Assembly: GCA_017935505.1 (NCBI GenBank)
Contig: JAGBHM010000033.1
Coordinates: forward strand, 124,001-188,000
Direction of reading: 5' to 3'
Length of the DNA stretch: 64,000 nucleotides
Source of the DNA: Bacteroidales bacterium
GTDB taxonomy: Bacteria > Bacteroidota > Bacteroidia > Bacteroidales > UBA932
Shown: positions 36,704 to 46,543 of the stretch, one piece after another
Layout of the letters: every line of letters begins with the position of its first letter
Numbering within the stretch: the stretch's first letter is position 1
Program-made: the position numbers and the translations under genes
Notes under the pieces: model-generated
What the model was told of the DNA's origin: nothing
What the model saw: only the letters and a program-made list of their open reading frames with translations
Database searches by the model: none

Positions 36704-37924
36704 TTATTTCTTTATAAAATCGAACAGAGAAGTTTTGACCTCTTCTTCAAAACCGTTGGCATATTTGATTTTAATTGCCTTTTTTCTTGATATTGTGTAG
36801 GTTGGACCGTCGGGATTATCGATTCTCTTATATTCAATCTCCTTCTGGCCAACTTTTATCACCTTACATTTAATATCTTCTCCAGAGCAGATGATGAGGT
36901 CGTATTGGCCGTTATTCTGAGGTTGTGCGGCCTGCTGATATTGCTGCTGGGCCACTTGATTTTGCTGTTGTGGCTGGGTATTGGCATGGTTATGTTGCTG
37001 AGGGTGTGCAGTGTAGTTCTGCTGAGGCTGCTGTTTTGAAGGAGTCTCTTTTTCAGCCTTTTTATCATTCTTTTTGGACTCTCTTGTATCATCAAGTTTT
37101 ACGCTAGTACTGCCTTTTACTTCATCAACATTCTGAAGTGATGTTGCAGCTTCAGCACCTATATCTGAAGCAAGGCCTTTCAATGGATCGGGGGCAGGGT
37201 ATATGCCGGCTTCATAAGCATCGTCCTTAAGTCTGTAGAAGGCACGGGAGGTTGAAACAAGTCCTCCTTTCATGCTTATAGGAAAATAGGCTGTAGAGAT
37301 TTTTCCTCCTTTCCTGGAGTGTACCCATGGTCCGCTGAGCATTGTACCTACGGTACTTCCAACGCTCTCTTTGAGGTCTACATATAATAATATGCCTGTA
37401 GTCTTGCCTTTGCGTTCAAAATGGGAGAACGTAGAAGAGGTCATGCCGCGTGGTTGGTTTTTGTCATATGCCAATTTATCACCTCCGTGGCTTTTTACTC
37501 TTTTTTCTATCGCCAAAAACAGATCCTGATCATAGTTGTCCAATGCACCTTCTCCTCCAAAAACAGATATCCAGGCATCATATACTTCATTTATAGCGGG
37601 CAGATACCAGCCTTCACCAAGTGAACGGCACCAGTTGTAAAGAGGAAATTCACCTCCATACTGGTTTATATATTGCTCAATGGCAGCCATATTCTTGCGG
37701 CCGTCGTTGCGGTCATTGGCATATAATGTATGTTCCAGCTCCTTTTCATAGTAAAATTTGTCATTAGTTCTTTGTAGTGACATGATTACAGAAGGGGTTC
37801 CGTCTGAAGCCAGTTTTACAACAATACCTTTGAGGCCATTCTTGTCATAAATCTCTCCAAGCCCCTGTGCAAATATTGAATTTGTACAGAAGAGCAGCAA
37901 TGCGATAAAGAGTATTCTTTTCAT
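36704..37924 (-). CDS. Exported DUF1566-like protein with Gln-rich linker
   Basis: A 406-residue exported protein of unknown function. The signal peptide (MKRILFIALLLFCTNSIFAQ) is followed by a globular domain resembling DUF1566/Lcl-C-type domains, with NWCRSLGEGWYLPAINEVYDAW and SSTFSHFE. Residues ~285-345 form a Lys/Glu then Gln/Asn-rich linker, and the last ~60 residues (DLIICSGEDIKCKVIKVG to TYTISRKKAIKIKYANG) form a small beta domain seen at the end of many uncharacterised Bacteroidetes exported proteins. A TATATTTGC box at 37951-37959 on the minus strand is the likely promoter. It shows no operon partner. Confidence 0.75.
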   Translation of the reverse strand: MKRILFIALLLFCTNSIFAQGLGEIYDKNGLKGIVVKLASDGTPSVIMSLQRTNDKFYYEKELEHTLYANDRNDGRKNMAAIEQYINQYGGEFPLYNWCRSLGEGWYLPAINEVYDAWISVFGGEGALDNYDQDLFLAIEKRVKSHGGDKLAYDKNQPRGMTSSTFSHFERKGKTTGILLYVDLKESVGSTVGTMLSGPWVHSRKGGKISTAYFPISMKGGLVSTSRAFYRLKDDAYEAGIYPAPDPLKGLASDIGAEAATSLQNVDEVKGSTSVKLDDTRESKKNDKKAEKETPSKQQPQQNYTAHPQQHNHANTQPQQQNQVAQQQYQQAAQPQNNGQYDLIICSGEDIKCKVIKVGQKEIEYKRIDNPDGPTYTISRKKAIKIKYANGFEEEVKTSLFDFIKK

Positions 37925-37962
37925 AGAAAAAATGTTAGATATATTTTATAGCAAATATACGA

Positions 37963-37995
37963 AAAAAGGACATTAGAGTCTCCAATGTCCTTTTT
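37963..37995 (-). terminator. Terminator of the V-ATPase operon
   Basis: AAAAAGGACATT and AATGTCCTTTTT form a 12-base-pair perfect stem around a nine-base loop, about 20 bases after the stop of the subunit K gene. T-runs occur on both strands. Confidence 0.85.
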
Positions 37996-38014
37996 ATTGG
38001 TTTTAAGGCCGTAA

Positions 38015-38491
<477 letters not shown>

Positions 38492-38510
38492 TTATATTTC
38501 AGTTAGTTAA

Positions 38511-40304
38511 TTATTTGTTTTCTTTTTTGAGAGGGTTGTAGGCCCTTCCGCCACCCTCAAATCCTGCATTCTTGTAGAACTCAATGAATGTAAGACGCAA
38601 CGGGTGTACAAATGCACCGAGGCATGAGAGCAGCAAGACAAAGATATGTCCAACCACCAGCATTATTCCCATAAGCAGCCATCCTGCGTAAGGAATCTCC
38701 GCAAGGTTCATAGCAATGGAATTTACCACGAATCCGAGAATTCCTCCTGAGGTACCCAATCCGAAGAGTCGGATATATGAGAGTACATCACCAAATACTC
38801 CGGTAGAGTCGTATAGTGATGTAACACCTTTGAATACTCTCACAAACGGATTTCTTGCATCTGAACTGAAGAAGAGAATCAGTGCAAGTCCTGCCATGGC
38901 AATATAATTGATCCATGCCGGATATGTAAATCCTGCTTCCATAGAGGCATATGCCAAGGTTGCCCATGCAATTCCTATTACCCAGCCGAAACCGCTCAGG
39001 GCTGCATTATATCTCTTCTTTACCAAACAATATATTGCCTGAATCATTCTGGCAAATATTATCTGGAAAATACCAAAGAGAATTGCAAACCAGAACATCT
39101 GCATGTCGTTAAAGAGCATATCAGTAATGTTCTGCGGCATTGGTATAAAGTCATAGATCTTTGCTCCGAACATGGTACCGTTGAGCGCAGGCATTATTAT
39201 GGCACCAAGGCCAAGCCATGCAATCAGTTTTCCGTAATTGGCAAATTTAGGAACCTTGAAGTTTACTGCCAATCCTGCTATAATCAGTACAAGTCCGTAT
39301 CCCATATCTCCGAGGCATAAACCGAAGAAGAGCATATAGAATGGTGCAAAAAACACAGTAAGGTCGAGCTCGCCATATTTAGGAAGCATGTAGAGATCTC
39401 CAATTGGCTCATACAATTTTGCAAAGAAGTTGTTTTTGAGCTTGATAGGAGGGTTGTCCTCTTCTTTAGCAGCCTCCATCAGATAATAGACATTGTTGCT
39501 TTCCAAAAATTCTACAACCTCTTTGTCTATATCGGTAGGGGCAAAAGCCTCAAAGATTACAATTGTCTCATCTGCCTCTTTTTGTGAAGCCTCGCTTGCA
39601 AGGTACAGATCAAGATTCTCAAACAGTTTTTCTTTCTTCTGTTTGAGCTCATCTATACAATTGGTAAGAGCAAGGATATTGTTCTCTGTTTCTTTAGCAA
39701 GTTTTTCGCACTCAAGAATCTCTTTTTCGAGGATATCTGCTGAAACGGCAGGGAATATCGCCTCCTGCAGTTTCAACTGAGGCTTTTCGCTTCCCTCCAT
39801 CAGTACTGCAAAGTATGTTTTTCCACCATGCTCATTCAATACATAAATAGGGTAGAGCGACTCCCACTCCTTGTTGTATTTCTGTGATGATACAGAATAG
39901 AAGTATGGAGTATATCCAAGAGATTTGATATTCTGCAAATTTTCATCGGTAAATGCACCCCATGGCAAAGCCTGGGCATATTCACCTCTGAGTGCAAACA
40001 ATTTGCTCTTGAGAGAATCTTTTTGGGAAATCTGGGCATTGAAGAATGCGAGCAGATCCTCCTGCTGAGGTTTTGCCTGAGGAAGTTCCACTTTATTTTT
40101 CACTGCCTCCTCCCTGATTCTCGAAAGTTGGTTCACGGCAGCATTATATTGCGCTATCTCCTCAAATTTATCCATTGAATATGAGTCGATTGCACGTTTC
40201 TGCCTGGTGATGTCTACAACACCTATTTCCTGGAGATTCTTTAGAAAATCATCCACCTCTTTGTGAAATATCACAAATGAGTATTTAGTCATTTTCTTAA
40301 TCAT
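38511..40304 (-). CDS. ntpI: V-type ATPase subunit I (a-subunit homolog)
   Basis: The 597-residue stator and half-channel subunit. The N-terminal ~300 residues are soluble and coiled-coil rich (long Lys/Glu helices around residues 190-240). The C-terminal half has about seven membrane helices, starting FFAPFYMLFFGLCLGDMGYGLVLI, and includes the late RLFGLGTSGGILGFVVNSIAM block with the Arg that faces the ring, and FVHPLRLTFIEFYKNAGFEGGGR at the end, both typical of the family. Its start overlaps the end of subunit D by eight bases, implying coupled translation. Confidence 0.93.
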   Translation of the reverse strand: MIKKMTKYSFVIFHKEVDDFLKNLQEIGVVDITRQKRAIDSYSMDKFEEIAQYNAAVNQLSRIREEAVKNKVELPQAKPQQEDLLAFFNAQISQKDSLKSKLFALRGEYAQALPWGAFTDENLQNIKSLGYTPYFYSVSSQKYNKEWESLYPIYVLNEHGGKTYFAVLMEGSEKPQLKLQEAIFPAVSADILEKEILECEKLAKETENNILALTNCIDELKQKKEKLFENLDLYLASEASQKEADETIVIFEAFAPTDIDKEVVEFLESNNVYYLMEAAKEEDNPPIKLKNNFFAKLYEPIGDLYMLPKYGELDLTVFFAPFYMLFFGLCLGDMGYGLVLIIAGLAVNFKVPKFANYGKLIAWLGLGAIIMPALNGTMFGAKIYDFIPMPQNITDMLFNDMQMFWFAILFGIFQIIFARMIQAIYCLVKKRYNAALSGFGWVIGIAWATLAYASMEAGFTYPAWINYIAMAGLALILFFSSDARNPFVRVFKGVTSLYDSTGVFGDVLSYIRLFGLGTSGGILGFVVNSIAMNLAEIPYAGWLLMGIMLVVGHIFVLLLSCLGAFVHPLRLTFIEFYKNAGFEGGGRAYNPLKKENK

Positions 40305-40905
40305 GATTCTCCTCCTCTTCTATTAGGTGTCGGGTTTTTACTATCTTCTGAGATGCTTTTGAAAGATTCTCTTCATCTTCCATGTATCTCTTGATTTTTC
40401 TGATTGCCTCCTTATAGCCTGGAATCTGCACCTTTTCATAAAGGTTTACCTTCTGGGTTGTCTTTTTACGGGTATAGTCCAATATCCGCATCTTCTCCAG
40501 ATAAATTTCAGATTCAATACCTATTTGGGCAAGTTGTTGCAGAATCTCCACACCGTCGGTATACCATAATGGTTTCTTGAATATGTCAAATTCATTCACT
40601 TCATACAGTACTTCAACGAGGGCTGGAGTCTTTACACCGGCAATTTTCTCTGTTTTGAGGACAACATCCTTTACAGAGATCAGTCCCGGAGTAAACTCAT
40701 TCCACAATGCAGCCAGATACTCGTAGGCTTTCAATGAGGCAGTCAGTTTTTCCATAAGTTCATCACTCATGGCCTTGGCACGCTTTACCTCCACCCTAAG
40801 GGCACTCTCCTTGTTCTTGAGAGTAGGAAGCGCGTTTGTCCTCACCTTAAGCTGTTTGTTAAGGTCGTTGAGCGATGTCTTGTTATATTGGAATTTGATT
40901 GCCAT
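40297..40905 (-). CDS. ntpD: V-type ATPase subunit D (central stalk)
   Basis: A 202-residue coiled-coil subunit of the rotating stalk. The N-terminal KTSLNDLNKQLKVRTNALPTLKNKESALRVEVKRA matches the family's long helix, and the C-terminal helix ends near KIVKTRHLIEEEE. It joins the A3B3 head to the membrane ring. The gene starts two bases after subunit B and overlaps subunit I. A separate subunit F, which normally pairs with D in the stalk, is not seen in the operon. Confidence 0.92.
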   Translation of the reverse strand: MAIKFQYNKTSLNDLNKQLKVRTNALPTLKNKESALRVEVKRAKAMSDELMEKLTASLKAYEYLAALWNEFTPGLISVKDVVLKTEKIAGVKTPALVEVLYEVNEFDIFKKPLWYTDGVEILQQLAQIGIESEIYLEKMRILDYTRKKTTQKVNLYEKVQIPGYKEAIRKIKRYMEDEENLSKASQKIVKTRHLIEEEENHD

Positions 40906-40907
40906 AA

Positions 40908-42233
40908 TTAATTATTGCCTTTCCAGTATTTGTCTACAAGATTCTGTTTGATACCGAGCTCCTCTGGCTTGAAGTATTTGCCGAACAAATCCCAAGCAGT
41001 GTCGAGCATCTGGTCTATCTTAATATTTACATCAATTGCAAGCAGTTTGGTTGAGTAATCTTTTGCATAGTCGAGACAACGCAAATCGTAATCACTCAAG
41101 TCAAAACCGTTCTCCAATTTGGTTTTTGCATTGGCTGCATCAGCAAACAGACGCACACCTGTATTCATCACTTGACCATGGTCCTCTCTTGTCTGTTTTC
41201 CGATAACAAGCTGTTTCAGACGTGAAAGCGAACGGAATGGGTCGATGATTACCTTTCCTGTATCTGAGTCTGTTCTCAAGAAGAGCTGACCCTCAGTGAT
41301 ATAACCGGTATTATCCGGAATAGCGTGGGTAATGTCACCGTCATTCAATGTTGTTACGGCGATAATTGTGATTGAACCGCCATCCGGCAACTGCACAGCC
41401 TTCTCATAGATTTTTGCAAGGTCTGAATAGAGTGAACCCGGCATTGAGTCTTTAGAAGGAATCTGGTCCATACGGTTACTTACAATTGAGAGGGCATCGG
41501 CATACAGGGTCATATCAGTAAGCAATACAAGCACCTTTTCATTTTTGTCTACAGCAAAATATTCGGCAGCAGTAAGTGCCATATCCGGAATAAGCAGACG
41601 CTCTACAGGAGGCTGCTCGGTTGTATTTACAAAACTGATGATTTTGTTGAGCGCACCTGCATTCTCAAACATCTGTTTGAAGTAGAGGTAGTCATCATTG
41701 GTAAGACCCATACCACCCAATATGATCTTATCTACATCGGCTCTCAATGCCACATTGGCCATTACCTGGTTGTAAGGCTGGTCCGGATTGGCAAAGAAAG
41801 GAATCTTCTGTCCTGATACCAATGTATTATTGAGGTCGATACCTGCAATACCGGTAGGAATCAATTGTGAAGGCTGTTTTCTTCTGTATGGGTTAACGCT
41901 AGGGCCACCGATAAATCTCTTTTCACCCTCAACTTTAGGACCATTGTCTATAGGCTCTCCATATGCGTTGAAGAAACGTCCGGCAAGCTGGTCGCTCACA
42001 TTCAATGCAGGTGGTTCGCCAAAGAAGATAACTTCTGAATCGGTTGGAATACCCTCTGTACCGGCAAATACCTGCAGAGTAATCAGGTCTCCTTTAATTT
42101 TAACAACTTGAGCCAATCTTCCGTCCACGGTAGCAAGCTCATCGTTGGATACCCCTTGTGCCCTGAGGGCTACAGTTGCCTTTGTAATGGCCTCCAATTG
42201 GGTATATATTCTTTGGAATGCTTTAGTTGTCAT
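40908..42233 (-). CDS. ntpB: V-type ATPase subunit B (non-catalytic head)
   Basis: A 441-residue regulatory subunit of the A3B3 hexamer. Conserved segments include RFFNAYGEPIDNGP, NPYRRKQPSQLIPTGIAGIDLNNTLVSGQKIPFF, and PGSLYSDLAKIYEKA, with the expected absence of a functional P-loop. The C-terminal domain has FDLSDYDLRCLDYAKDYSTKLLAIDVNIKIDQMLD. Its start overlaps the end of subunit A by 11 bases. The sequence is of the archaeal/bacterial V-type rather than F-type. Confidence 0.96.
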   Translation of the reverse strand: MTTKAFQRIYTQLEAITKATVALRAQGVSNDELATVDGRLAQVVKIKGDLITLQVFAGTEGIPTDSEVIFFGEPPALNVSDQLAGRFFNAYGEPIDNGPKVEGEKRFIGGPSVNPYRRKQPSQLIPTGIAGIDLNNTLVSGQKIPFFANPDQPYNQVMANVALRADVDKIILGGMGLTNDDYLYFKQMFENAGALNKIISFVNTTEQPPVERLLIPDMALTAAEYFAVDKNEKVLVLLTDMTLYADALSIVSNRMDQIPSKDSMPGSLYSDLAKIYEKAVQLPDGGSITIIAVTTLNDGDITHAIPDNTGYITEGQLFLRTDSDTGKVIIDPFRSLSRLKQLVIGKQTREDHGQVMNTGVRLFADAANAKTKLENGFDLSDYDLRCLDYAKDYSTKLLAIDVNIKIDQMLDTAWDLFGKYFKPEELGIKQNLVDKYWKGNN

Positions 42234-43974
42234 GGTTGATTACTTTGTTTAATTGCTCAAGATATTTTTCGAAATCTGCGCTCTTGTAAACAGAGTAGTT
42301 CATCTGGCGCATAATATTGATCACATTTTTATAGAAAGCTCCGCACTCCTCAAAATCCTCAAACTCTACAGGAGTGTCACAAACTTCAAGCACTTTTTTG
42401 AGCATAAACTCCTGACGGTCCATAGGTGTTGAACAGTCGATGCTGTCGAATGCATCCTGCTGTAGGATGATGAAGTCGATAAGCTCGCTCTTCCAGTATC
42501 TGCTGTGATACTCCATAGGTACACCGTCATCACCAAGGATGTTGATCTGCTCATAAGCCTCTTTACCTCTGAGAATCAGGTTTTTGGCTTTATTTACATT
42601 GGCTACCCAGTTGGAATCTACAGTTTTGTTCAGATACTCTGCAATTTCAGGGTAATCGAGATATTTTGAGTAAGAGTCGATAGGGTCAACGGCTGGATAT
42701 CTCTTTCTGTCGGCACGGCTCTGGTTAAGAGCATAGAAACATCTTGCAGCCTTCTTGGTAGACTCTGTTACAGGCTCTTTCAAGTTACCACCGGCAGGTG
42801 ATACTGTTCCTATAAATGTTACAGAACCTGTCTGTCCGTTATTTAGAGTTACGATACCGGCTCTTGCATAGAAGTTTGAGATGATTGCAGGAAGGTCTAC
42901 AGGGAAGGCATCTGCTCCTGGAAGCTCCTCCATTCTGTTTGACATCTCTCTCAAAGCCTGAGCCCAACGTGATGTTGAATCGGCAAGAAGAAGTACTTTA
43001 AGACCCATTGCACGGTAATACTCACCAATGGTCATTGCTGTATATACAGAAGCCTCACGGGCAGCCACCGGCATGTTTGAGGTATTACAGATAATGGTTG
43101 TTCTCTCCATCAATTTACGGCCTGTTCTTGCATCTACAAGCTCAGGGAACTCTGCAAAGATCTCTACAACCTCATTTGCTCGCTCACCGCAGGCAGCCAT
43201 AATGATCACATCGGCCTCACCCTGTTTTGCAATGGCATGCTGAAGAACTGTTTTACCGCAACCGAACGGACCTGGAATAAATCCTGTACCACCCTCAGCC
43301 ATAGGGTTGAGAGTATCAATACATCTCACACCGGTCTCCATAATTTTGTATGGACGAGGTTTCTCTTTATATCCTCCGATAGCAACCTTTACAGGCCATT
43401 TCTGAATCATGGTAACATCGTGGTCCTCACCATTTTCATCAGTAACAACCGCTACTGTATCGGTAACTTTGTAGTTGCCTGCTTTTGCAACGGATTTTAC
43501 AGTATAGTCGCCTTTGAAACTGAATGGAACCATGATTTTGTGAGGAAGCCAGCCCTCTTTTACTTCACCAAGCCAATCGGCAGCAACAACTTTGTCTCCA
43601 GGTTTGGCAATAGGGGAGAACTCCCACACCTTTTCCATATCAATAGGAGAGGTGTACTCTCCTTTTGTTAAAAATACTCCGGTCATGGTAGCAAGGTTGT
43701 TCTGCAGACCATCGTAGTTGCTCGAAAGAAGACCTGGAGCAAGGGTTGCCTCAAGCATGTGCCCCATGAACTCAACGTCGTTCCCCTTCTTTACACCACG
43801 TGTACTCTCATAAACCTGCACAGATGCACTCTTGCCGTTCACCTTTATGACCTCTGCCATAAGTTTGGTATCACCAAGCTTGATATAGCATATTTCATTT
43901 TGTGCAACAGGACCATTTACCTCAACTGTAATCAGGTTGGCAATGATACCTGTAACTTTTCCTGTGGTATTCAT
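42223..43974 (-). CDS. ntpA: V-type ATPase subunit A (catalytic head)
   Basis: A 583-residue catalytic subunit. The Walker A motif GPFGCGKT lies at residues 235-242, the acidic GERANEV region follows at about 260, and LLADSTSRWAQALREMSNRMEELPG around residues 330-355 matches the family. The V-type-specific non-homologous insertion lies at about residues 110-190. ATP hydrolysis here drives rotation of the K ring. It starts five bases after DUF2764. In anaerobic bacteria this enzyme often works as an ion pump, building a gradient from fermentative ATP, but synthesis is also possible. Confidence 0.97.
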   Translation of the reverse strand: MNTTGKVTGIIANLITVEVNGPVAQNEICYIKLGDTKLMAEVIKVNGKSASVQVYESTRGVKKGNDVEFMGHMLEATLAPGLLSSNYDGLQNNLATMTGVFLTKGEYTSPIDMEKVWEFSPIAKPGDKVVAADWLGEVKEGWLPHKIMVPFSFKGDYTVKSVAKAGNYKVTDTVAVVTDENGEDHDVTMIQKWPVKVAIGGYKEKPRPYKIMETGVRCIDTLNPMAEGGTGFIPGPFGCGKTVLQHAIAKQGEADVIIMAACGERANEVVEIFAEFPELVDARTGRKLMERTTIICNTSNMPVAAREASVYTAMTIGEYYRAMGLKVLLLADSTSRWAQALREMSNRMEELPGADAFPVDLPAIISNFYARAGIVTLNNGQTGSVTFIGTVSPAGGNLKEPVTESTKKAARCFYALNQSRADRKRYPAVDPIDSYSKYLDYPEIAEYLNKTVDSNWVANVNKAKNLILRGKEAYEQINILGDDGVPMEYHSRYWKSELIDFIILQQDAFDSIDCSTPMDRQEFMLKKVLEVCDTPVEFEDFEECGAFYKNVINIMRQMNYSVYKSADFEKYLEQLNKVINHDN

Positions 43975-43979
43975 ATAAT

Positions 43980-44594
43980 TTATTCTATTATTTTATTTTC
44001 AATTCCGTGGAATGTGCCTCTTACCTCGTCCACCAATTTGCGGAACATCTCCTGTCCAGCCTCGCGGTCGAGTTTGTTCCATCTGTCGATAAGTTTTCCT
44101 TTGGCCAGAAAAGCGAGGATTACATCCATGTCAAAAGTGCCGTACTCATTCAGGGATGTGATGTATTCCCATTTGAAGCTGTCGAGCATCTGCTCCTTCT
44201 CAAGGATGTTCTTATTGGCAAAAATTTCATTAAGTTTTGTCAATTGCTCCTGAGAAAGGTTCAGGTCGATACTTTTGCCTACCTGCATTCTGTAATTGCC
44301 GCTATCTTTTCCCAATTTGTTGGCAACAAAGTCAACTTTTCTGTTCCTGATTTCAAGATCGAGTGCAAAATAGGTTCTGATGAATCTGTTTTTACACTGC
44401 ATTGCAGCCCGATAGAAGTGCGGAGTGAGGTTTTCCTCTGAATTTCCAAATTCAAACCACTCTATGAATCTTCTGTCTTTCTCGGAACTGCTGTAATAGA
44501 TGGAATCCCTCACCGCATCGTAAGAGAACCCCTTATTGTCTGCATTAAGAAGAAGTTCCGGTAAGCCGGCAATAATGTAATGATAATTACCCAT
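43980..44594 (-). CDS. DUF2764 protein, probable V-ATPase subunit C equivalent
   Basis: A 204-residue helical protein starting MGNYHYIIAGLPELLLNADNKGFSY, the standard DUF2764 opening. It sits between the genes for subunits E and A, where the stator-connecting subunit C is encoded in other bacterial V-ATPase operons. Its length is about 60% of NtpC, and it has no obvious NtpC repeats. The position, and the absence of any other C candidate, suggest that it replaces C, linking the peripheral stalk to the rotor. That function is inferred from context only. Confidence 0.85.
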   Translation of the reverse strand: MGNYHYIIAGLPELLLNADNKGFSYDAVRDSIYYSSSEKDRRFIEWFEFGNSEENLTPHFYRAAMQCKNRFIRTYFALDLEIRNRKVDFVANKLGKDSGNYRMQVGKSIDLNLSQEQLTKLNEIFANKNILEKEQMLDSFKWEYITSLNEYGTFDMDVILAFLAKGKLIDRWNKLDREAGQEMFRKLVDEVRGTFHGIENKIIE

Positions 44595-44615
44595 TATTGT
44601 TGTCTCCTTTTAATG

Positions 44616-45224
44616 TTATCCAAAAAGCAGTTCCCTGGTTTTAGGTCTCAGGTATTCAGCGATGATGTTTTCGAAGTCCTTGTCGGTGAAGCTGATCATA
44701 TAACCTTCCCCTTTAGGGCCGATCTTGAATCCGCCTGATACGTTTTTGCTGAACTGGACATCAAGTCCTGCTGAGCAGAGTGCTGAGAGTTTCTCTTTTG
44801 CGAAAGCATCTAGATCAGCTTTTTTATCTGCAGGCAGAATAACGTCGAGCGCTACTGAATCAGCTGAAGACGGATTGAATGCAGAAACAATTGATGTAAT
44901 GATTGATTTGATGAACTCAGCTTCTGAAGCAGCCTCTTTTACAGGTTTGAGTGTTTTGGCAACTATTGCACTTTCTATCTGCTGTTTTACAGCTGTAAAT
45001 ACTTGTGCAGAGGCCATTTTAATGTCATTCTCTGTTTTGGATTTAAGTTCAGCAGCTTCATTTTGAGCTCTTTTAAGAATTTCCTCTGCCTCCTCTTTTG
45101 CCTTTGCAATAATTTGGGCAGCTTCATTCTTAGCATTGGCCTTCATCTGTTCGGCCTCCTGTTTGCCTTTTGACAAACCCTCATTGTAAAGTTTGTCTGT
45201 AAGCTCTTGAAGTTTATTTTGCAT
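44616..45224 (-). CDS. ntpE: V-type ATPase subunit E (peripheral stalk)
   Basis: A 202-residue stator protein. The N-terminal ~80 residues are a long Ala/Lys/Glu helix (GKQEAEQMKANAKNEAAQIIAKAKEEAEEIL), typical of E, and the C-terminal domain ends FKIGPKGEGYMISFTDKDFENIIAEYL. A good Shine-Dalgarno (AGGAGG on the minus strand near 45235) precedes ATG 45224. It is the first gene of the operon. Its usual stalk partner, subunit G/H, is not encoded in the operon. Confidence 0.92.
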   Translation of the reverse strand: MQNKLQELTDKLYNEGLSKGKQEAEQMKANAKNEAAQIIAKAKEEAEEILKRAQNEAAELKSKTENDIKMASAQVFTAVKQQIESAIVAKTLKPVKEAASEAEFIKSIITSIVSAFNPSSADSVALDVILPADKKADLDAFAKEKLSALCSAGLDVQFSKNVSGGFKIGPKGEGYMISFTDKDFENIIAEYLRPKTRELLFG

Positions 45225-45327
45225 ATAGTTAACCTCCTAAAATTTAAAAACTGTTAAAGTTAATAAATTATTTTAATCATTATAATAAAAACACCTGATT
45301 GTTACGAAAAATAGGGAGGTTGGGAGG

Positions 45328-45360
45328 AAAAAAAGAGAGACAGGCAAAAGCCTATCTCTC
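45328..45360 (-). terminator. Terminator of the decarboxylase operon
   Basis: Read on the minus strand, GAGAGATAGGC and GCCTGTCTCTC pair (11 base pairs, one U-G) around TTTT and are followed by a run of seven T. It lies 30 bases after the beta-subunit stop and insulates the V-ATPase operon. Confidence 0.9.
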
Positions 45361-45389
45361 AAAATATTGGTAATATCAATTATTTTGTA

Positions 45390-46541
45390 TTAGCCAAGGA
45401 ATGCAAGCAGGATACCTGCTGCAACAGCACTACCGATAACGCCTGCTACGTTAGGACCCATAGCATGCATCAAAAGGAAGTTTGTCTTGTCAAACTCTTG
45501 TCCAACATTATTTGATACACGTGCTGCATCTGGAACCGCAGATACACCTGCATTACCGATAAGAGGGTTGATCTTGTTGCCCTCTTTGAGGAACAAGTTG
45601 AAGAATTTCACGAACAATACACCTGCAAATGTTGCAATAACAAATGAGAATGCACCGAGGATGAAGATCTTAACTGAACTCCACTGCAAGAATTTGTCTG
45701 CCTGAGTAGAACAACCTACAGTAATACCGATAAGGATAGTGATAACGTCGATTAGCGGACCACTTGCTGTATTTGCAAGACGTTTGGTAACGCCTGACTC
45801 TTTGATGAGGTTACCGAAGAACAACATACCCAAAAGCGGAATACCTGAAGGTACTATGAACGCTGTAAGAAGGAAACCTACAATAGGGAAGAGTTTCTTC
45901 TCTGTAGGAGAGACTGCTCTTGGAGCTTTCATCTTGATAAGACGCTCTTTCTCAGTTGTAAGCAACTTCATGATAGGAGGTTGGATCACAGGAACCAATG
46001 CCATGTATGAGTATGCCGAAACAGCAATAGCACCCATCAAATCCGGAGCAAGTCTACCTGCAAGGAAGATTGCTGTAGGACCGTCTGCACCACCGATAAT
46101 ACCGATAGCACCAGCCTCTGTTGGCGCAAAACCCAATGCCAAAGCGAGCATATAGGCACCAAAAATACCAAATTGTGCAGCTGCACCAATCAATAGAAGT
46201 TTAGGATTTGAAATCAATGCAGAGAAGTCTGTCATAGCTCCAATACCCAAAAAGATCAGTGGTGGATACCAGCCCTGTCTCACACCTTGATAGAGGATAT
46301 TCAATACAGAGCCCTCTTCATATACACCAACCTGTAGTCCTGCAAACAGCGGAATATTTCCTATTACAATACCAAAGCCTATAGGAACAAGAAGCATAGG
46401 CTCCCAATCCTTAGTGATAGCCAGGTATATGAAAACCAATCCAATAAGAATCATGAGGATATGGCCAACTGTTACATTGGCAAATCCTGTGTACATAAAG
46501 AATTGGCTCAAGTTATCTAAAATATTAGCTTCGTAAATCAT
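45390..46541 (-). CDS. Na+-translocating decarboxylase beta subunit (OadB/MmdB family)
   Basis: A 383-residue integral membrane subunit that couples decarboxylation of carboxybiotin to Na+ export. About nine hydrophobic segments are visible. The family core IGIIGGADGPTAIFLAGRLAPDLMGAIAVSAYSYMALVP includes the functional Asp of GGADGPT and the reentrant region. The C-terminal LMHAMGPNVAGVIGSAVAAG matches the second conserved segment. It ends the operon, two bases after the biotin carrier. The accompanying carboxyltransferase looks methylmalonyl-CoA/acyl-CoA-type, so the pump probably removes methylmalonyl-CoA during succinate-to-propionate conversion. Confidence 0.95.
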   Translation of the reverse strand: MIYEANILDNLSQFFMYTGFANVTVGHILMILIGLVFIYLAITKDWEPMLLVPIGFGIVIGNIPLFAGLQVGVYEEGSVLNILYQGVRQGWYPPLIFLGIGAMTDFSALISNPKLLLIGAAAQFGIFGAYMLALALGFAPTEAGAIGIIGGADGPTAIFLAGRLAPDLMGAIAVSAYSYMALVPVIQPPIMKLLTTEKERLIKMKAPRAVSPTEKKLFPIVGFLLTAFIVPSGIPLLGMLFFGNLIKESGVTKRLANTASGPLIDVITILIGITVGCSTQADKFLQWSSVKIFILGAFSFVIATFAGVLFVKFFNLFLKEGNKINPLIGNAGVSAVPDAARVSNNVGQEFDKTNFLLMHAMGPNVAGVIGSAVAAGILLAFLG

Positions 46542-46543
46542 AA

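Noticed and set aside
45225..45327. Small gene between the V-ATPase and decarboxylase operons
   Set aside because: No open frame with a ribosome-binding site is present; the space is AT-rich and holds only leader and terminator sequence.
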